Shown here: positions 1-7,798 of the stretch, one piece after another | Layout: each line of letters opens with the position of its first letter | How positions within the stretch are numbered: the stretch's first letter is position 1 | Assembly (NCBI RefSeq): GCF_013868055.1 | Contig: NZ_JACEOL010000025.1 | Coordinates: 62,001-126,000 of the forward strand | From: Thermoactinomyces mirandus | GTDB taxonomy: Bacteria; Bacillota; Bacilli; Thermoactinomycetales; Thermoactinomycetaceae | Direction: 5' to 3' | DNA length: 64,000 nt | Position numbers and translations under genes: made by a program | The notes under the pieces: model-generated | Databases searched by the model: none | Told to the model about the DNA's origin: nothing | The model's input: the letters and a program-made list of their open reading frames with translations, nothing else

Positions 1-537
1 CTGACCCGGATGGTCAAACAGTTCAATGAAGGAATCTCGTTTTCCGGACGCGAGTTGAAACAGAAAGCCGGATTTGTGGTCGGAACCGCTTTTAACCCGC
101 ATGTGCGCAAGCTGGATGCGGCTTTGAAACGATTGGAGAAAAAAATCGAAGCAGGCGCTGATTTTGTCATGACGCAACCGGTTTATGATCCGGATGGAAT
201 GTTAGAGGTTCATGAAGTCACCAAATCCCTCCCGGTTCCTGTATTTATCGGAATCATGCCGCTTACCGGCTACCGCAATGCCCTGTTTTTGCATCATGAA
301 GTGCCAGGGATCAAAATACCGGATCAGGTGTTGAAACGGATGGAGAAAACCACGGACAGACTGTCCGGACAAAGAGAAGGTATGCAGGTTGCCAAGGAAC
401 TTTTGAAAGTGGCGATGGAGAAATTTGCCGGAATTTATCTGATTACCCCTTTTTCAAACTGGCATATGACCGAAGAATTGACCCGTTTTGTCCGCGAGCA
501 TGACCGGCAACTGCTTGAACATTACCATCATGCCTGA
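1..537 (+). CDS. C-terminal part of bifunctional homocysteine S-methyltransferase / methylenetetrahydrofolate reductase (YitJ-like), 5' truncated by window edge
   Basis: The reading frame is open from base 1 and ends at TGA 535-537, so only the last ~178 codons are present. The visible part is the C-terminal half of a methylenetetrahydrofolate reductase TIM barrel. The stretch GFVVGTAFNPHV followed by AGADFVMTQPVYD is typical of the MTHFR module in the fused YitJ-type enzyme, in which an N-terminal homocysteine methyltransferase precedes the reductase. Enzymes of this type link one-carbon folate metabolism to methionine synthesis in the cytosol. The fusion is inferred from the motif type, because the N-terminal half lies outside the window. 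No terminator with a clear T tract follows. Confidence 0.8.
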   Translation: MTRMVKQFNEGISFSGRELKQKAGFVVGTAFNPHVRKLDAALKRLEKKIEAGADFVMTQPVYDPDGMLEVHEVTKSLPVPVFIGIMPLTGYRNALFLHHEVPGIKIPDQVLKRMEKTTDRLSGQREGMQVAKELLKVAMEKFAGIYLITPFSNWHMTEELTRFVREHDRQLLEHYHHA

Positions 538-954
538 AAGGAACCAGGTGGCGGGACCTGTTCCGGCTTCACCCATCAGGGAAAGGATGATCTCTTCGTA
601 TTTGGGCATGATTCCAGGAAATTCGGGGCTTGGGATCAAAAACTGATGACAAAACAGCACCCCCGTTGCCGTGGCACTGTGTCCATGATCCATTGGTACG
701 CTGAAACCAGTCTCTGGAGGGGCATGACCTGGAAATCAAGTCTGAAACCTGTGACCCAAATTCAGGCATCCAAGTAATTTCAGCATGTTGTCTGTCTGGT
801 ATCTTCTTCTAAAACTACGAAATCATCCACGAAAAAAAGAAAGCATGTTAAGAATTGATCACTAAATGTCGCTGAACTTTGACCTGCTTCACCTTCCATA
901 CCGCTTTACACCCAAACGGACAGGGAGTAAGATAATCTCAAACTGAAAAAATCT
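538..954. other. Intergenic stretch without a supportable gene
   Basis: I see no gene with a plausible start and ribosome binding site on either strand. Immediately after the upstream stop a 9-10 bp inverted repeat (GGAACCAGGT ... ACCTGTTCC, about 540-565) could fold, but it lacks a T tract. Short minus-strand frames resemble a decayed coding fragment and cannot be assigned. The promoter for the following riboswitch should lie towards the right end of this stretch; no clear -35/-10 pair was recognised. Confidence 0.4.
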
Positions 955-1115
955 CCATTCCAATCGCTGAATCCCGTTTTTGGGAGGGGGGAACCACGCA
1001 TAGCAATGTCTTCGTTCATGGGCTACATGGGGTGAATCCCGGCAAGCACCGGGTAGGGTGACTCTCAGCACCCGAATCCGACAGCTAACCTCGTAAGCGT
1101 TATGAGAGGAGGAGT
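955..1115 (+). ncRNA. ydaO-yuaA c-di-AMP riboswitch
   Basis: The stretch holds the family's hallmark segments in order: TCGCTGAATCCC near 964, GGGGGGAACCA near 987-997, GGGGTGAATCCC near 1029, CCCGAATCCGACAGCTAACC near 1071-1090, TCGTAAGCG and GAGAGGAGG near 1091-1113. The closing helix pairs CGCT (965-968) with AGCG (about 1096-1099). The class binds cyclic di-AMP and is normally a transcriptional OFF switch. A strong intrinsic terminator follows about 45 nt downstream, as expected. The regulated gene is the rifamycin-phosphotransferase-like gene starting at 1262. Confidence 0.93.
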
Positions 1116-1156
1116 ATCGTTGTCCTGTGCCATGGTTTGTTTTGTGGTGCCAAAAA

Positions 1157-1190
1157 AGCCGCGAGAAGACTCCCTTCTCGTGGCTTTTTC
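1157..1190 (+). terminator. Intrinsic terminator of the c-di-AMP riboswitch expression platform
   Basis: A GC-rich hairpin (GCCGCGAGAAG ... CTTCTCGTGGC, 1158-1183) is followed by a T run at 1184-1189. It lies between the aptamer and the downstream start codon, so it is a conditional terminator rather than the end of an upstream gene. Confidence 0.9.
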
Positions 1191-1261
1191 GATTTGGCAA
1201 GGTGGTTGGGCATCGGGTCAACAGTCTGGCTTCATTTTTTTTGAAAGGGAAGTGAAGTGTT

Positions 1262-3919
1262 GTGAAATATGTAATGCATTTTGAGGAAATTGATTGTCAC
1301 TGCTTGCCGATCGTGGGTGGAAAAGGCGCCAATCTGGGAGAAATGTCCAAAGCGGGCTTTCCAGTCCCTCCCGGTTTTTGCATCACTACAACGGCTTATC
1401 GACATGTAATGGATGAACTGGATGAGACAGATCGATGGCTGAACCACTTGAACCGGTTGAAACCGGAACAGCTGGACAAGATTCGTGCATGTGGACAAAA
1501 AGTCCGTGACCACATCCTGTCACTCACACTTCCGAACCCGATCAAAGCATCGATCATCGAGGCCTGGGCCAGATTGGGAAAAGATGATGCGTACGCGGTC
1601 CGATCCAGCGCGACCGCCGAAGATTTGCCAACCGCTTCTTTCGCGGGTCAGCAAGAAACCTGTCTGAACGTCAGAGGGGAAGAACAGCTCCTTGAAGCGG
1701 TCAAAAAATGCTGGGCATCCCTGTTCACAGATCGGGCCATCGTTTACCGCATCAGGAACGGGTTTGATCACAAGTCCGTTTCCTTGTCTGTCGTGGTGCA
1801 ACGGATGGTTTTTCCCGAAGTGTCCGGGATTCTGTTTACCGCAGACCCGGTGACGGGACATCGGCGCACGGTTTCCATCGATGCCGGGTTCGGACTGGGA
1901 GAAGCGCTGGTTTCCGGCATTGTGACCGCCGATTTGTACAAAGTGCGTGACCATGAAATCATCCAGAAACAAATCGCGAAAAAGGAAAAAGGGGTTTTCC
2001 CTGCCAGTAAGGGCGGAACAGAAGTCAGGGAACTGCCGCCCGAACTTCTCCGGAAACAGGCGCTCCCGGATCGGAAAATCCTGGAATTGGCGGAATTGGG
2101 GCAAAGGATCAAAAAACATTACGGTTCCGAACAGGATATTGAGTGGTGTTTGGACGGGGATAACATCTATATTCTCCAGAGCCGGCCCATCACTTCCCTT
2201 TATCCCGTCCCTTCCGCCAAAAATGACGAATACCGGGTCTATCTTTCGATTGGCCACTCACAAATGATGACCGACTATATGAAACCTCTCGGACGCTCGG
2301 TTTTTCAATCATTCGTTCCCTTTGATGATGATTCGTTTTCGTTCGTTGAAGCAGGCGGCCGGCTCTACTGGGATTGTTCCAGTTTTCTGTTTCTGAAGCT
2401 CGTCCAGCGCAAAATTCTCAAAAGTACAATCGTGGACGATAATCTGTCAGCGCTGAAAAAAGTGGTGCAAAGCGAAGATTTCAAGCGGCTGGCACCGAAG
2501 CGGGGCGTGGTGCGAAAAGCATTCCGCTCAGCGAAATTCATGTTGGCCCTTTACCGGAAGATTATTCCCCGCTTGATCCAGATCTGGTATTGGGAAGATC
2601 CGGGGCTTGCTGTGAAACAGGCCTTTGCCACTTTTGAACAGGATTTGGCCCAATTCAAACAGGCATTGTCCAAACGCTCCGGCGCGGAACGAATCCGGTT
2701 TATCCGGGAACATGCTATTTTTGAGACCATCGTCGATCCCATGGCCTACACCTATGCCGGATTTATCACCTTGCCGGTGATCAAAAGAAAAATAAAAAAA
2801 TGGTTGGGAGAAGAATGGAACCCCTCTATTCAAAAATCCCCTCCCGGCAATATCACCAGCGAAATGGGGTTGATGATCGGGGATTTGGCGGATGCGGCCA
2901 GACCCTGTCCCGAAGTAGCCCGCTATCTGGAACAGGCGGAAGACCGTACGTTTTACGAAGGATTGAACCAGGTGGAAGGCGGCAACACATTTCGGGCTGA
3001 ATTGGACCGGTTCATGGAAAAATTCGGGATCCGGGCACCCGGTGAAATCGACATCACACGGGTCCGCTACAAAGAAGCGCCCACCATGCTCGTTCCGTCC
3101 ATTCTCAGCCATATGAGAAGCAATGCGCCGCAGGAGCACCGGAAAAAATTCAAACAAGGGGAACAGGAAGCCCGGGAAGCGATCCAGTCTTTGCTTGCGC
3201 GGGTCAAAGCTACGCGCGGCGGGGCCCGGAAAGCCAAAAAACTGGCCCGGCTCATTGCTCTTTATCGAAATACCGTGGGAATCCGGGAACTGCCCAAATA
3301 TATCATTATTCGTTATTTCAGCCTTTACCGGGAAGCGATTTTGGAAGAAGCACAAACCCTTTATAAAGAAGGGATGCTCAGGCAGAAGGAAGACGTCTTT
3401 TATTTGACGCTGGACGAATTGGTTCTGCTTCTGGAAAACCGCCTGAAAAAGGAAGAGGTCAAGGAACGGATCCGTTCTTGCAAGGCAAAGGAAGAGGTTT
3501 ACCGAAAACTGACCCCTCCCCTGGTCATCACCAGCGAAGGGGAAACATTCTCGGGGGGCATCAGCAACGGGCAGGCACCGCCCGGCGCTTTGACCGGTAT
3601 TCCTGTATCTTCGGGTGTTGCGGAAGGCTATGTCAAAGTTGTTCGCCGCTTGGAAGAAGGAAAACTGAACAAAGGGGATATCCTGGTCGCACCCTGCACA
3701 GATCCCGGTTGGACGCCCTTGTTTCATTCGGCCAAAGCCCTGGTCACAGAAATCGGGGGGATGATGACCCACGGTTCCGTCGTTGCCCGTGAGTACGGAA
3801 TTCCTGCTGTTGTCAGTGTAGAAAATGCAACGCAAATTTTGAAAGACGGTCAATACGTCCGTGTGGACGGGACCAACGGATACGTGGAGATCCTGGATGA
3901 GAAAAAGAAAAATGAATAG
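1262..3919 (+). CDS. rph: Rifamycin phosphotransferase / PEP-synthase-like swivelling-domain enzyme
   Basis: This 885-residue protein has the three-part layout of rifampin phosphotransferases. An N-terminal PPDK-type ATP-binding module contains GGKGANLGEM near 20-29, AVRSSATAEDLPTASFAGQQ and a QSRPITSLYP end near 310-320. A divergent central domain follows, then a C-terminal mobile phosphohistidine domain with TEIGGMMTHGSVVAREYG. The histidine at about residue 837 is the expected phospho-carrier. Family members use ATP to phosphorylate rifamycins; true PEP synthases share the fold, but the overall sequence reads more like RPH. The TTG at 1259 and GTG at 1262 compete as starts; AAAGGGAAGTG lies upstream. 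Expression should be controlled by the c-di-AMP riboswitch in its leader. The substrate is inferred. Confidence 0.78.
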   Translation: MKYVMHFEEIDCHCLPIVGGKGANLGEMSKAGFPVPPGFCITTTAYRHVMDELDETDRWLNHLNRLKPEQLDKIRACGQKVRDHILSLTLPNPIKASIIEAWARLGKDDAYAVRSSATAEDLPTASFAGQQETCLNVRGEEQLLEAVKKCWASLFTDRAIVYRIRNGFDHKSVSLSVVVQRMVFPEVSGILFTADPVTGHRRTVSIDAGFGLGEALVSGIVTADLYKVRDHEIIQKQIAKKEKGVFPASKGGTEVRELPPELLRKQALPDRKILELAELGQRIKKHYGSEQDIEWCLDGDNIYILQSRPITSLYPVPSAKNDEYRVYLSIGHSQMMTDYMKPLGRSVFQSFVPFDDDSFSFVEAGGRLYWDCSSFLFLKLVQRKILKSTIVDDNLSALKKVVQSEDFKRLAPKRGVVRKAFRSAKFMLALYRKIIPRLIQIWYWEDPGLAVKQAFATFEQDLAQFKQALSKRSGAERIRFIREHAIFETIVDPMAYTYAGFITLPVIKRKIKKWLGEEWNPSIQKSPPGNITSEMGLMIGDLADAARPCPEVARYLEQAEDRTFYEGLNQVEGGNTFRAELDRFMEKFGIRAPGEIDITRVRYKEAPTMLVPSILSHMRSNAPQEHRKKFKQGEQEAREAIQSLLARVKATRGGARKAKKLARLIALYRNTVGIRELPKYIIIRYFSLYREAILEEAQTLYKEGMLRQKEDVFYLTLDELVLLLENRLKKEEVKERIRSCKAKEEVYRKLTPPLVITSEGETFSGGISNGQAPPGALTGIPVSSGVAEGYVKVVRRLEEGKLNKGDILVAPCTDPGWTPLFHSAKALVTEIGGMMTHGSVVAREYGIPAVVSVENATQILKDGQYVRVDGTNGYVEILDEKKKNE

Positions 3920-4038
3920 GCTCCCGTGATTGGGGAAAAATGTTGCCGCTCATTGTCGGCCAATATTCCCAACAATTTCTCAATCTCTTTTTCTTCAATG
4001 ATTGCTGCCACTTTAAAAACCGTTCCCCACAATCCCAA
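3850..4038 (-). CDS. Doubtful 62-residue small protein, antisense to the 3' end of rph
   Basis: This is a TTG-initiated frame whose AGGAGGG lies about 8 nt upstream, inside the hairpin at 4044-4070. The product has a charged helix (EEKEIEKLLGILADNERQHF) and then a stretch opposite the end of rph. No family is recognised. It is listed because the spacing of the Shine-Dalgarno sequence is good; the antisense overlap of about 70 nt speaks against it. Confidence 0.22.
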   Translation of the reverse strand: MGLWGTVFKVAAIIEEKEIEKLLGILADNERQHFSPITGAYSFFFFSSRISTYPLVPSTRTY

Positions 4039-4072
4039 AAAGAGACCCTCCTGTTCCGGTCAGGAGGGTCCA
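4036..4072 (-). terminator. Hairpin with T run on the minus strand
   Basis: The perfect 10-bp stem GACCCTCCTG / CAGGAGGGTC (4044-4053, 4061-4070) is followed on the minus strand by TCTCTTTTT. It probably ends the small minus-strand gene at 4208-4378. The AGGAGGG inside the stem could alternatively serve as a ribosome binding site for the doubtful gene at 3850-4038. Confidence 0.6.
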
Positions 4073-4207
4073 ATCATGAATACCCAAAACCAATGACAAT
4101 GGAAAAGTAAACGAACGAATGACCATCGAGGGGAATGATTCAATACTCGGAGAGGAAACGAATCCGGGCTGGCTCAAAACATGACCACGGAGAATGCCTG
4201 GTTTGTC

Positions 4208-4378
4208 CTATTCATATTTTCTGAAAGGAATATCCTTGGAAATATGGTCGAGAAACATTTCCTTTGCCATTTTGAGAAATGTTCTTTTTACAGCCGGGCG
4301 TACCCGTTTGTGCTGTATGCGATACTTGTATCCCAAACGCTGGTCATGAAAAGACTTTGATTGATTACGTACGACCAT
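4208..4378 (-). CDS. Small basic hypothetical protein (56 aa)
   Basis: The start ATG at 4376-4378 is preceded by AAAAAGGAGGGGGCGAAT, an excellent ribosome binding site, so an earlier in-frame ATG was not used. The product is rich in Lys and Arg, with no membrane segment, signal peptide or recognised domain. It is transcribed towards rph and probably ends at the hairpin 4044-4070. Confidence 0.6.
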   Translation of the reverse strand: MVVRNQSKSFHDQRLGYKYRIQHKRVRPAVKRTFLKMAKEMFLDHISKDIPFRKYE

Positions 4379-4440
4379 ATTCGCCCCCTCCTTTTTAAAA
4401 TTATTAGACACTCTGTCTGATCTATTCCTTCCATACGACA

Positions 4441-4730
4441 AAAAAATTCAAATATTCACATATTACGACAAAGAACAGATAAAGGCAAATTATCGTTGAC
4501 TTGATTAAATTTTATTTTATATCATAAAATTAAGCAGAAAAAGTGAGGGTGATTTTACGGGATGCAAATTTTAATTCTTGTTTGCAGAGGAAATTCAAGC
4601 GTGCTTGTAGAATTACAAAAGCAAACAAATAATAAAACAAGGCATGTATAATTAAAAAATAAATAAAACTATTTTCAACATAAACAAGATCGTGGGTTGA
4701 TTAATTGGATTTTCCGGAAAGTGAAGAGGG
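4441..4730. other. AT-rich intergenic region between divergent small genes
   Basis: The stretch is very AT-rich with several TATAAT-like hexamers. It must carry the divergent promoters of the minus-strand gene at 4208-4378 and the plus-strand gene at 4735. No structured element was recognised. Confidence 0.35.
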
Positions 4731-4734
4731 ATGA

Positions 4735-5094
4735 ATGATGCGGGATCACACAAAAAGAAAAAATTTTGATCGCCTGGTCGACCAGATTGAACAGGAAATA
4801 TTGAATGCGATTCGGGAATGCGGTCCACAACCCTATTACACAGAAATGTATTTGCACTGTTCCATTTGCTACAAGAAGAAAAAGAGAACCGAATTGAGAA
4901 TTACCAAAGATCCGGAGCAAATTTATGACGAGTTTGCAGTTTGTCTGCATTGCATTGACAAGTTGAATCTGACGGTTTCAAAATCAGAGCGGGCACTTGA
5001 TTTCAAGGCGAGGACCTATGCGATCATGCGGATTATCAGCGGTGTGTTGCCGTTCGATGAATCAGAGGAAAAACCATTGACAGGAAGTGAATAA
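4735..5094 (+). CDS. Hypothetical zinc-ribbon-like protein (119 aa)
   Basis: The start is the second of several close ATGs, preceded by GTGAAGAGGG. Two Cys pairs (CSIC near residue 42 and CLHC near residue 74) about 30 residues apart look like a four-Cys zinc site. The N-terminus is a charged amphipathic helix. No name can be assigned. It stands alone between AT-rich spacers. Confidence 0.6.
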   Translation: MMRDHTKRKNFDRLVDQIEQEILNAIRECGPQPYYTEMYLHCSICYKKKKRTELRITKDPEQIYDEFAVCLHCIDKLNLTVSKSERALDFKARTYAIMRIISGVLPFDESEEKPLTGSE

Positions 5095-5136
5095 TTGCTG
5101 TTTTTGCGGATTGTTCAAGGTTTATCATTCAAGGGA

Positions 5137-5180
5137 TTGTAATATTCCTATTCTGTACATGTATACTAATATATAGTATA
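5137..5180 (+). promoter_or_regulatory. Putative promoter overlapped by a perfect inverted repeat
   Basis: TATACTA (5162-5168) and TAGTATA (5174-5180) form a 7-bp inverted repeat separated by 5 nt. TATACT also reads as a -10 box preceded by a TG, with TTGTAA (5137-5142) as a distant -35. A repressor operator on the promoter of the 36-residue membrane peptide gene is the simplest reading, by inference only. Confidence 0.35.
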
Positions 5181-5221
5181 TATTATTATTGGGTGGACAA
5201 GATACAGGAGGTTCTGTACTC

Positions 5222-5332
5222 ATGAATGGGAATTTTCTGGATTCATCATCGATTGTCATCATCTTTCTATTGTTTATCTCGTTTATTTTGGCAACACTTT
5301 ATGTACGTGAAAGAAGAAAAAATTGTCAATAA
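5222..5332 (+). CDS. Single-span membrane micropeptide (36 aa)
   Basis: ATG 5222 follows ACAGGAGGTTCTGTACTC, a strong and well-spaced ribosome binding site. The product is MNGNFLDSSS, then a hydrophobic span of about 18 residues (IVIIFLLFISFILATLYV), then a basic RERRKN tail, so an N-out, C-in membrane orientation is likely. It resembles the many small membrane proteins of sporulating Bacilli but matches none I can name. Confidence 0.62.
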   Translation: MNGNFLDSSSIVIIFLLFISFILATLYVRERRKNCQ

Positions 5333-5382
5333 TTTCAAGCGAACCTCGTAAACTCGTGTCTTTTGCGGGGATTTATTATTTC

Positions 5383-5430
5383 AAGGCCATCCTTCCTTCC
5401 AGCGTTTGAAAGGAAGGATGGCCTTGTCTT
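5383..5430. terminator. Long bidirectional hairpin between convergent genes
   Basis: A stem of about 17 bp (AAGGCCATCCTTCCTTTC-type arms at 5383-5399 and 5408-5425) sits between the plus-strand micropeptide gene and the minus-strand Met/Pro-rich protein gene. The T-rich flanks are modest on both sides. Confidence 0.65.
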
Positions 5431-5776
5431 AACAATAATTGTCGGGGCTTTCCCATCTGCGGCGGGATGGGGAATCATAAGGAGATTCATAGTAACGGTA
5501 GCGACGCGGGTTGTCAGAACAGGGCCGCCGGCAATCACCGTGATGGCCGGAACAATATCTCATGTACCACTTCAGCATCTCCAGTTCATATTTGTGGCAA
5601 ATTTTGAGATGCTGATACATATGGCGGAGCATTCTCGGGTCACACGGGAGCTCATACATAGGCATACATGGCATGCAGGGCATCATATGTTCCGGCATCT
5701 GCGGCATGGGCATTTCCGGCATTTTCGGCATTTTCGGCGGCTGCGGCATGGGAGCAGGTGTCACTGGTCTTTCCAT
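5429..5776 (-). CDS. Met/Pro-rich, Cys- and Tyr-containing spore-coat-like protein (115 aa)
   Basis: The N-terminal third is a low-complexity run of MP(K/E/Q) units (PKMPKMPEMPMPQMPEHMMP). A Cys/His/Tyr/Arg-rich region without hydrophobic segments follows. This composition is seen in Bacillus spore coat proteins (CotD/YpeP-like), but no family is recognised. A stop codon lies just upstream in frame, which fixes ATG 5776 as the only start; the AAGGATG upstream is rather distant. A different frame (to 5903) with a GTG start runs into the same region and could be a displaced 5' part. Confidence 0.5.
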   Translation of the reverse strand: MERPVTPAPMPQPPKMPKMPEMPMPQMPEHMMPCMPCMPMYELPCDPRMLRHMYQHLKICHKYELEMLKWYMRYCSGHHGDCRRPCSDNPRRYRYYESPYDSPSRRRWESPDNYC

Positions 5777-5895
5777 AAGCCAACTTCACATCCTTCTGTT
5801 CATGATGACAGTGTATCTTATGAATGACCAGGGATGAATGTTCCAGAAAACGAGCCATAATTTTTTTGCGGGATTTATCCAAGTGTCCATTTTGG

Positions 5896-5924
5896 TTTAC
5901 CACAGGTTTGGAATAGGATATAAT
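5896..5924 (+). promoter_or_regulatory. Sigma-A type promoter of ispH
   Basis: TTTACC (5896-5901) and TATAAT (5919-5924) are separated by 17 nt. The site lies 52 nt upstream of the ispH start. Confidence 0.6.
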
Positions 5925-5975
5925 GGGATGGGCTGACAGCCCTCAATTTATTTAATGGGGCAGGAGGTTAAACTG

Positions 5976-6923
5976 GTGCAAGTAATTAAAATCACACCCC
6001 GCGGATATTGTTACGGAGTGGTGGATGCGATGGTTTTGGCCCGCCAGGCGGCGAAAAACCCGGATCTGCCACGTCCGATCTATATATTGGGAATGATCGT
6101 CCATAACAGCCATGTGGTTGAAGCGTTTAAAAATGATGGGATTATTACCCTGGATGGCCCTAATCGGTTGGAGATTCTGGAGAAAATTGACAAAGGTACG
6201 GTGATTTTCACTGCTCATGGAGTATCCGAGGAAGTACGCCGCCGTGCTCGGGAAAAAGGCCTGACATTGGTTGATGCTACTTGTCCGGATGTTACCCGGA
6301 CCCATGAATTGATCCGGGAAAAGGTGGCCGAAGGATATGAGGTAATTTATATTGGTAAACACGGGCATCCCGAACCGGAGGGAGCAATGGGCGTTGCGCC
6401 TGGACATGTCCATTTGATAGAAAAAGAAAGAGATATCGACAAATTGCATTTTGACACGGATAAACTGTTGGTGACCAATCAGACGACCATGAGCCAGTGG
6501 GATATTTCGCATCTGATGGATAAAGTGCAGGAGCGTTTCCCGACAGTTGAAATCCATAATGAGATTTGCCTTGCGACCCAGCAGCGGCAAGAAGCGGTAG
6601 CCGAACAGGCCAAGGGAACCGATTTGGTCATTGTTGTGGGCGATCCTCGCAGCAACAACTCCAACCGGTTGGCTCAAGTGGCCAGAGAAGTGGCTGGTGT
6701 TGATGCATACCGGATTGCGGATGTGACAGAAATTGACCTGGAGTGGCTAAAAGGCAAGAAAATTGTGGGAGTTACGGCAGGTGCATCTACACCTACGCCG
6801 ATTACTCGTGAAGTGATTCAGTTTCTGGAGCAGTTTGACGAAAATGATCCAGGTACGTGGAACAGGGAACAGAAAGTAAATATGAACAAAATCCTGCCTC
6901 CTGTAAGAGACAGGAAAAAATAA
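5976..6923 (+). CDS. ispH: 4-hydroxy-3-methylbut-2-enyl diphosphate reductase
   Basis: IspH is an iron-sulfur enzyme that converts HMBPP to IPP and DMAPP, the last step of the MEP isoprenoid pathway. The three cluster cysteines are visible in RGYCYGV (residue ~12), DATCPDV and NEICLAT; HGHPE and the C-terminal GASTPTPI complete the signature. The GTG at 5976 is chosen because CAGGAGG lies 8 nt upstream; an earlier ATG at 5955 would place that site inside the gene. The length of 315 residues is normal. It is a single-gene unit closed by a terminator. Confidence 0.95.
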   Translation: MQVIKITPRGYCYGVVDAMVLARQAAKNPDLPRPIYILGMIVHNSHVVEAFKNDGIITLDGPNRLEILEKIDKGTVIFTAHGVSEEVRRRAREKGLTLVDATCPDVTRTHELIREKVAEGYEVIYIGKHGHPEPEGAMGVAPGHVHLIEKERDIDKLHFDTDKLLVTNQTTMSQWDISHLMDKVQERFPTVEIHNEICLATQQRQEAVAEQAKGTDLVIVVGDPRSNNSNRLAQVAREVAGVDAYRIADVTEIDLEWLKGKKIVGVTAGASTPTPITREVIQFLEQFDENDPGTWNREQKVNMNKILPPVRDRKK

Positions 6924-6930
6924 TAACGAA

Positions 6931-6967
6931 AAATAACCGGAACAGGGAACGTGTCCGGTTATTTTTT
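6931..6967 (+). terminator. Terminator of ispH
   Basis: The hairpin AAATAACCGGA ... TCCGGTTATT is followed by TTTTTT. Confidence 0.9.
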
Positions 6968-7014
6968 GACTCGTTTGTTTGCACAATTCAGTCAATTCGG
7001 CGGCTCAATAGCTG

Positions 7015-7179
7015 TTATTTGTTTTCGTAGCGGGTTGCCATAAAATCATAGCACTGGTTCATCGTGCCGCGAAACTCAACCCGATGGTCCTTTTTAAGCG
7101 GATTATACCAGGCAAAATAATTATCTTCATGAATGATTGATGGTGGTAATTTTTCCGAATCACGTATGACGTAATACAT
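7015..7179 (-). CDS. Small hypothetical protein (54 aa)
   Basis: ATG 7177-7179 is preceded by CTAGGAGGTGTGTTCAAAAC, a strong site, so a longer upstream frame was discarded. The product (MYYVIRDSEKLPPSI...) is aromatic-rich and soluble and ends in MATRYENK. The family is not recognised. It follows the DUF1811 gene on the same strand. Confidence 0.6.
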   Translation of the reverse strand: MYYVIRDSEKLPPSIIHEDNYFAWYNPLKKDHRVEFRGTMNQCYDFMATRYENK

Positions 7180-7291
7180 GTTTTGAACACACCTCCTAGT
7201 TGTAGTATGTACAAAAAAACAAAATTTAACCCGTGATTTTAAAAAAAGAGGGAGTGAAGACAAATCTGTCTGACACTCCGACATTTTCCCA

Positions 7292-7609
7292 TTATGATTT
7301 GGATATTTTCTTTGCCAGCAAAGCAAGGGGAATGGCAACTTTGACCGGGGAATTCTCCCGTGTTCCCCATGCCATTATACCGTTTACATATTCAACATAA
7401 AAATGAGTGTTTTGCCCTTCAACGGTATACCAGCAATCGCTTTGGATTGCTGCCGGATCGATCAGAAAGGAACGGGCGATATTTCTCTTTTGTTCCAGGA
7501 CGGGCAATTCATGATCCATTCCTTTAAGTTCTGCTTCTTCAATTTTCCGGGTCAGGTGTTCGATTTCCAACTGGAGATCCTTTTTTGACATTTGGCTGAA
7601 TCTTTGCAT
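7292..7609 (-). CDS. DUF1811 / YfhH-like protein (105 aa)
   Basis: The N-terminus MQRFSQMSKKDLQLEIEHL followed by an acidic helix, then YFVEYVNGIMAWG-like sequence, fits the short cytosolic YfhH (DUF1811) family of Bacilli, whose function is unknown. The ATG at 7607-7609 is chosen because AGGTGG lies 5 nt before it; a GTG three codons upstream is less well placed. Confidence 0.65.
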   Translation of the reverse strand: MQRFSQMSKKDLQLEIEHLTRKIEEAELKGMDHELPVLEQKRNIARSFLIDPAAIQSDCWYTVEGQNTHFYVEYVNGIMAWGTRENSPVKVAIPLALLAKKISKS

Positions 7610-7798
7610 CAATTCCACCTCTACCTTCTTTCCTTATTGTACAAGGAAGGCGGAAAAAAACAAATCTCCCAACATGCTCTTTTTAAAAAGCTTGCAGATG
7701 GATGCAATTTTTTTAGGTTCTTCAGATTTTCGGTTTTGTCTGAAAACTGATTTCCTGATTTTGTTACAATGGATCTGAGGCCAATCGTGTGCTATGTT

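Noticed and set aside
2528-3853. Long open frame antisense to rph (441 codons)
   Set aside because: It is a shadow of a strongly supported coding region; composition is Phe/Gly-rich antisense type and no ribosome binding site precedes it.
5363-5827. 154-codon plus-strand frame with His/Arg repeats
   Set aside because: It is the antisense of the Met/Pro-rich protein; the repeats mirror the MP units.
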